Positions 62,566 to 64,000 of a DNA stretch of 64,000 nucleotides are shown here, in pieces. Position 1 is the first letter of the stretch. Every line of letters begins with the position of its first letter. The translations under genes were made by a program, and so were the position numbers. The notes under the pieces are model-generated. The model saw only the letters and a program-made list of their open reading frames with translations, searched no databases and had not been told where the DNA came from. Source of the stretch: Streptomyces hyaluromycini (GTDB lineage Bacteria; Actinomycetota; Actinomycetes; Streptomycetales; Streptomycetaceae); the NCBI RefSeq assembly GCF_002217755.1, contig NZ_BCFL01000024.1, forward strand, positions 186,001 to 250,000, in the 5' to 3' direction.

Positions 62566-62634
62566 GCCCAAGGATGGACAGATCAGGAAGATCCCTGACT
62601 CTTCTTCCCCTGGCTCTTCACCCCATCAGGTGAC

Positions 62635-63312
62635 TCAATCCGCTGGTGGCCGAACCAATCCCTTCCCGTAGGCGTAACGCACCGCCTGGGCCCGGTCCTT
62701 GAGCCCTGTCTTCGCGAACAGGTTGTTGATGTGTGTCTTCACGGTCGCGGTGGAGACGTGCAGCTTCCGGGCGATCTCCTGGTTGGTGAGCCCCTCGGCG
62801 ATCAGCACCAGGACCTCGGTCTCCCGCGCGGTCAGCCCGTCCGGCGCCTCCGTGGCCACCGGCACCGGCTCGGGCTGCGACAGCCGCTCCAGCAGCCGCC
62901 GCTGGATGCTCGGCGACAGCCCCGCGTCTCCCGACAGCACGCTCTCCACGGCTCGCACGATCTCGTCACCGCCCGCGTCCTTGGTGAGGTAGCCACGGGC
63001 GCCGGCTCTCAGCGCCGGGAAAAGCGACTCGTCGTCCGCGAACGTGGTGAGCACCACGACCTGGGTCCCGGGGTACTCCGACCGGATCCGCCGGGTCGCC
63101 TCCACGCCGTCGCAGCGCGGCATCCTCAGGTCCATCAGCACCACGTCCGGGGAGAGTTCGGCGACCAGCCGGACGGCCTCCTCCCCGTCGCCTGCCGCTC
63201 CGACGACCTCCACGCCGGGCAGCAGCCCGAGGAGCATCACGATGCCCTCCCTGACCACTGTCTGGTCGTCGGCGACCACGACCCGCGCGGGCTTCTTCTC
63301 CCCCTCCGTCAT
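62635..63312 (-). CDS. NarL-type response regulator
   Basis: A 225-residue regulator with a canonical receiver (Asp15-Asp16, phospho-acceptor Asp61 in VVLMDLRMP, LTTFAD, LTKDAG) and a LuxR helix-turn-helix (about 158-215, LTARETEVLVLIAEGLTNQEI). The ATG overlaps the kinase stop (ATGA). Being directly upstream of DUF485-actP on the same strand, the pair likely regulates acetate or pyruvate uptake, as MctRS- or PyrSR-like systems do elsewhere (inference). Confidence 0.93.
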   Translation of the reverse strand: MTEGEKKPARVVVADDQTVVREGIVMLLGLLPGVEVVGAAGDGEEAVRLVAELSPDVVLMDLRMPRCDGVEATRRIRSEYPGTQVVVLTTFADDESLFPALRAGARGYLTKDAGGDEIVRAVESVLSGDAGLSPSIQRRLLERLSQPEPVPVATEAPDGLTARETEVLVLIAEGLTNQEIARKLHVSTATVKTHINNLFAKTGLKDRAQAVRYAYGKGLVRPPAD

Positions 63313-64000
63313 ACCGGCACCCTCAACCTCACCTCGAACCCCTCGTCATCACGTCCCGCCTCCAGCGACCCGCCCAGCAACTCGGCCCGCTCCCGCATAC
63401 CGAGCAGACCGTACCCGCTGCCGGCGCCGGCGAGTTCGCCGGGACGACCGCCCGAGTCGCGTACGTTCAGCGTCACTTCGTGCTCGCTGTAGTCCAGCCG
63501 CACACGGACCTTGGCGCCGTGGGCATGCTTGCGGACGTTCGTCAGCGCCTCCTGGGCGACGCGTCGTACGGTCTGCGACGCCTCCGCGGGCAGGGATCTG
63601 CGTTCCCCCGTGACGGTGACCTCGGCGCCGTCGGTCGAGCCGACGAGTTCGGTCAGGAAGTCCTCCAGCGGGGTGAGCTCACCGCGCAGGGCGGACAGGG
63701 CCTGACGGGTCTCGGCGAGCCCGGCGCGGGCCATTCCCCGGGCGGCCACCACCCGTTCGAGGATCTGCTCCCGGTCGGCTCCGCGCTCGATCAGCAGCCG
63801 CGCGGCCTCCAGGTGCACCATCTGGGCGGAGAGGCTGTGGGCCAGCACGTCGTGGATCTCCCTTGCGATCCTGGCCCGCTCCGCCAGAGCCGCCGACTCG
63901 GCCTCGGCCGCTCTCGCGGCGCGCTCCTGGGCAAGCAGCCGCTGGGCGCCGCCCCGGGCCTCGGCGTCGAGTCTCATGACATAGCCGGCGAGAGCCATTC
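63309..64000 (-). CDS. NarL-partner sensor histidine kinase (5' end beyond window)
   Basis: At least 230 residues are visible, the C-terminal part of a HisKA_3 kinase; the N-terminal sensor and membrane part lie beyond the right edge. A coiled helix (RLLAQERAARAAEAESAALAE) leads to the phospho-acceptor His in REIHDVLAHSLSAQ. The HATPase_c domain has EALTNVRKHAHG and GYGLLGMRERAELLGGS. Its stop overlaps the response regulator start, so the two are translationally coupled. The apparent start codon inside the window is not real because homology continues through it. Confidence 0.9.
   Translation of the reverse strand, partial: MALAGYVMRLDAEARGGAQRLLAQERAARAAEAESAALAERARIAREIHDVLAHSLSAQMVHLEAARLLIERGADREQILERVVAARGMARAGLAETRQALSALRGELTPLEDFLTELVGSTDGAEVTVTGERRSLPAEASQTVRRVAQEALTNVRKHAHGAKVRVRLDYSEHEVTLNVRDSGGRPGELAGAGSGYGLLGMRERAELLGGSLEAGRDDEGFEVRLRVPV

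Overview
This is a 64-kb piece of a Streptomyces chromosome. GC content is very high, coding third positions are almost all G or C, GTG and TTG starts are common, and the markers are Streptomyces ones: the septation protein SepH, CutRS, an AfsR-type SARP regulator, a c-di-AMP riboswitch upstream of an M23 peptidase, and a DtxR/DmdR-type iron box. Gene content and order match the core region of S. coelicolor that runs from topoisomerase IV subunit A and HPr through SepH, ferrochelatase and CutRS to the TrkA genes, here in reversed orientation. No transposase, phage gene, tRNA, rRNA or CRISPR array is visible.

Layout. (1) 1-2.7 kb: two overlapping TrkA potassium-channel regulators, then a DUF3159 membrane protein and an OB-fold protein on the other strand. 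(2) 2.7-6.2 kb: the kdpDE two-component system without kdpFABC; the kdpE 3' end is repeated three times. (3) 6.3-7.5 kb: a secreted alginate-lyase-like enzyme. (4) 7.7-11.6 kb: an old actinobacterial housekeeping block (DUF3710, dut, thioesterase, DUF3093, a hypothetical membrane-associated protein, DUF4193) that has the mycobacterial gene order. (5) 12-14 kb: cutRS. (6) 14.3-23.2 kb: a 57-codon gene, inositol monophosphatase, ferrochelatase, MFS exporter, sugar-lactone oxidase, sepH, sulfurtransferase and a VOC protein. (7) 23-28 kb: secreted nuclease, thymidine kinase, an alkaline-phosphatase-superfamily protein and DUF5998. (8) 28.5-41 kb: a PatA-like protein acetyltransferase, HPr, a GntR regulator, the riboswitch-controlled M23 peptidase, a paired M16 peptidase, parC and a CobW-type GTPase.

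(9) 41-48 kb is the most accessory-looking part. It holds a decayed cysD-cysN remnant, an orphan NarL-type response regulator with a degenerate acidic pocket, a 56-codon secreted peptide, a large SARP-NB-ARC-TPR regulator, an ATP-grasp-like protein that seems to lack its ATP-binding lobe, a poorly coding stretch, and a DUF1062 protein. The co-directional set of TPR receptor, exported peptide and response regulator is the best candidate here for an undescribed signalling system.

(10) 48-54.3 kb: a sugar isomerase and a Gfo/Idh/MocA dehydrogenase, divergent around a palindrome and followed by a ROK repressor; a citrate synthase fused to a DNA-binding domain; and an iron-box-controlled, apparently leaderless sucrase/ferredoxin-like gene. 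(11) 54.4-60.4 kb: a DcuS/CitA-type kinase with its regulator, a NitT/TauT-type ABC importer, and a second, orphan paralogue of the regulator reading away from the importer. (12) 60.4-64 kb: an ActP-type acetate symporter with its DUF485 partner, preceded by a NarL-type two-component system whose kinase runs off the right edge.

Many genes form translationally coupled pairs with overlapping stop and start codons, and most convergent gene pairs are separated by a strong symmetrical hairpin terminator. Start sites were refined from ribosome-binding sites and family length. All function calls come from motif and family recognition by eye, without database searches.
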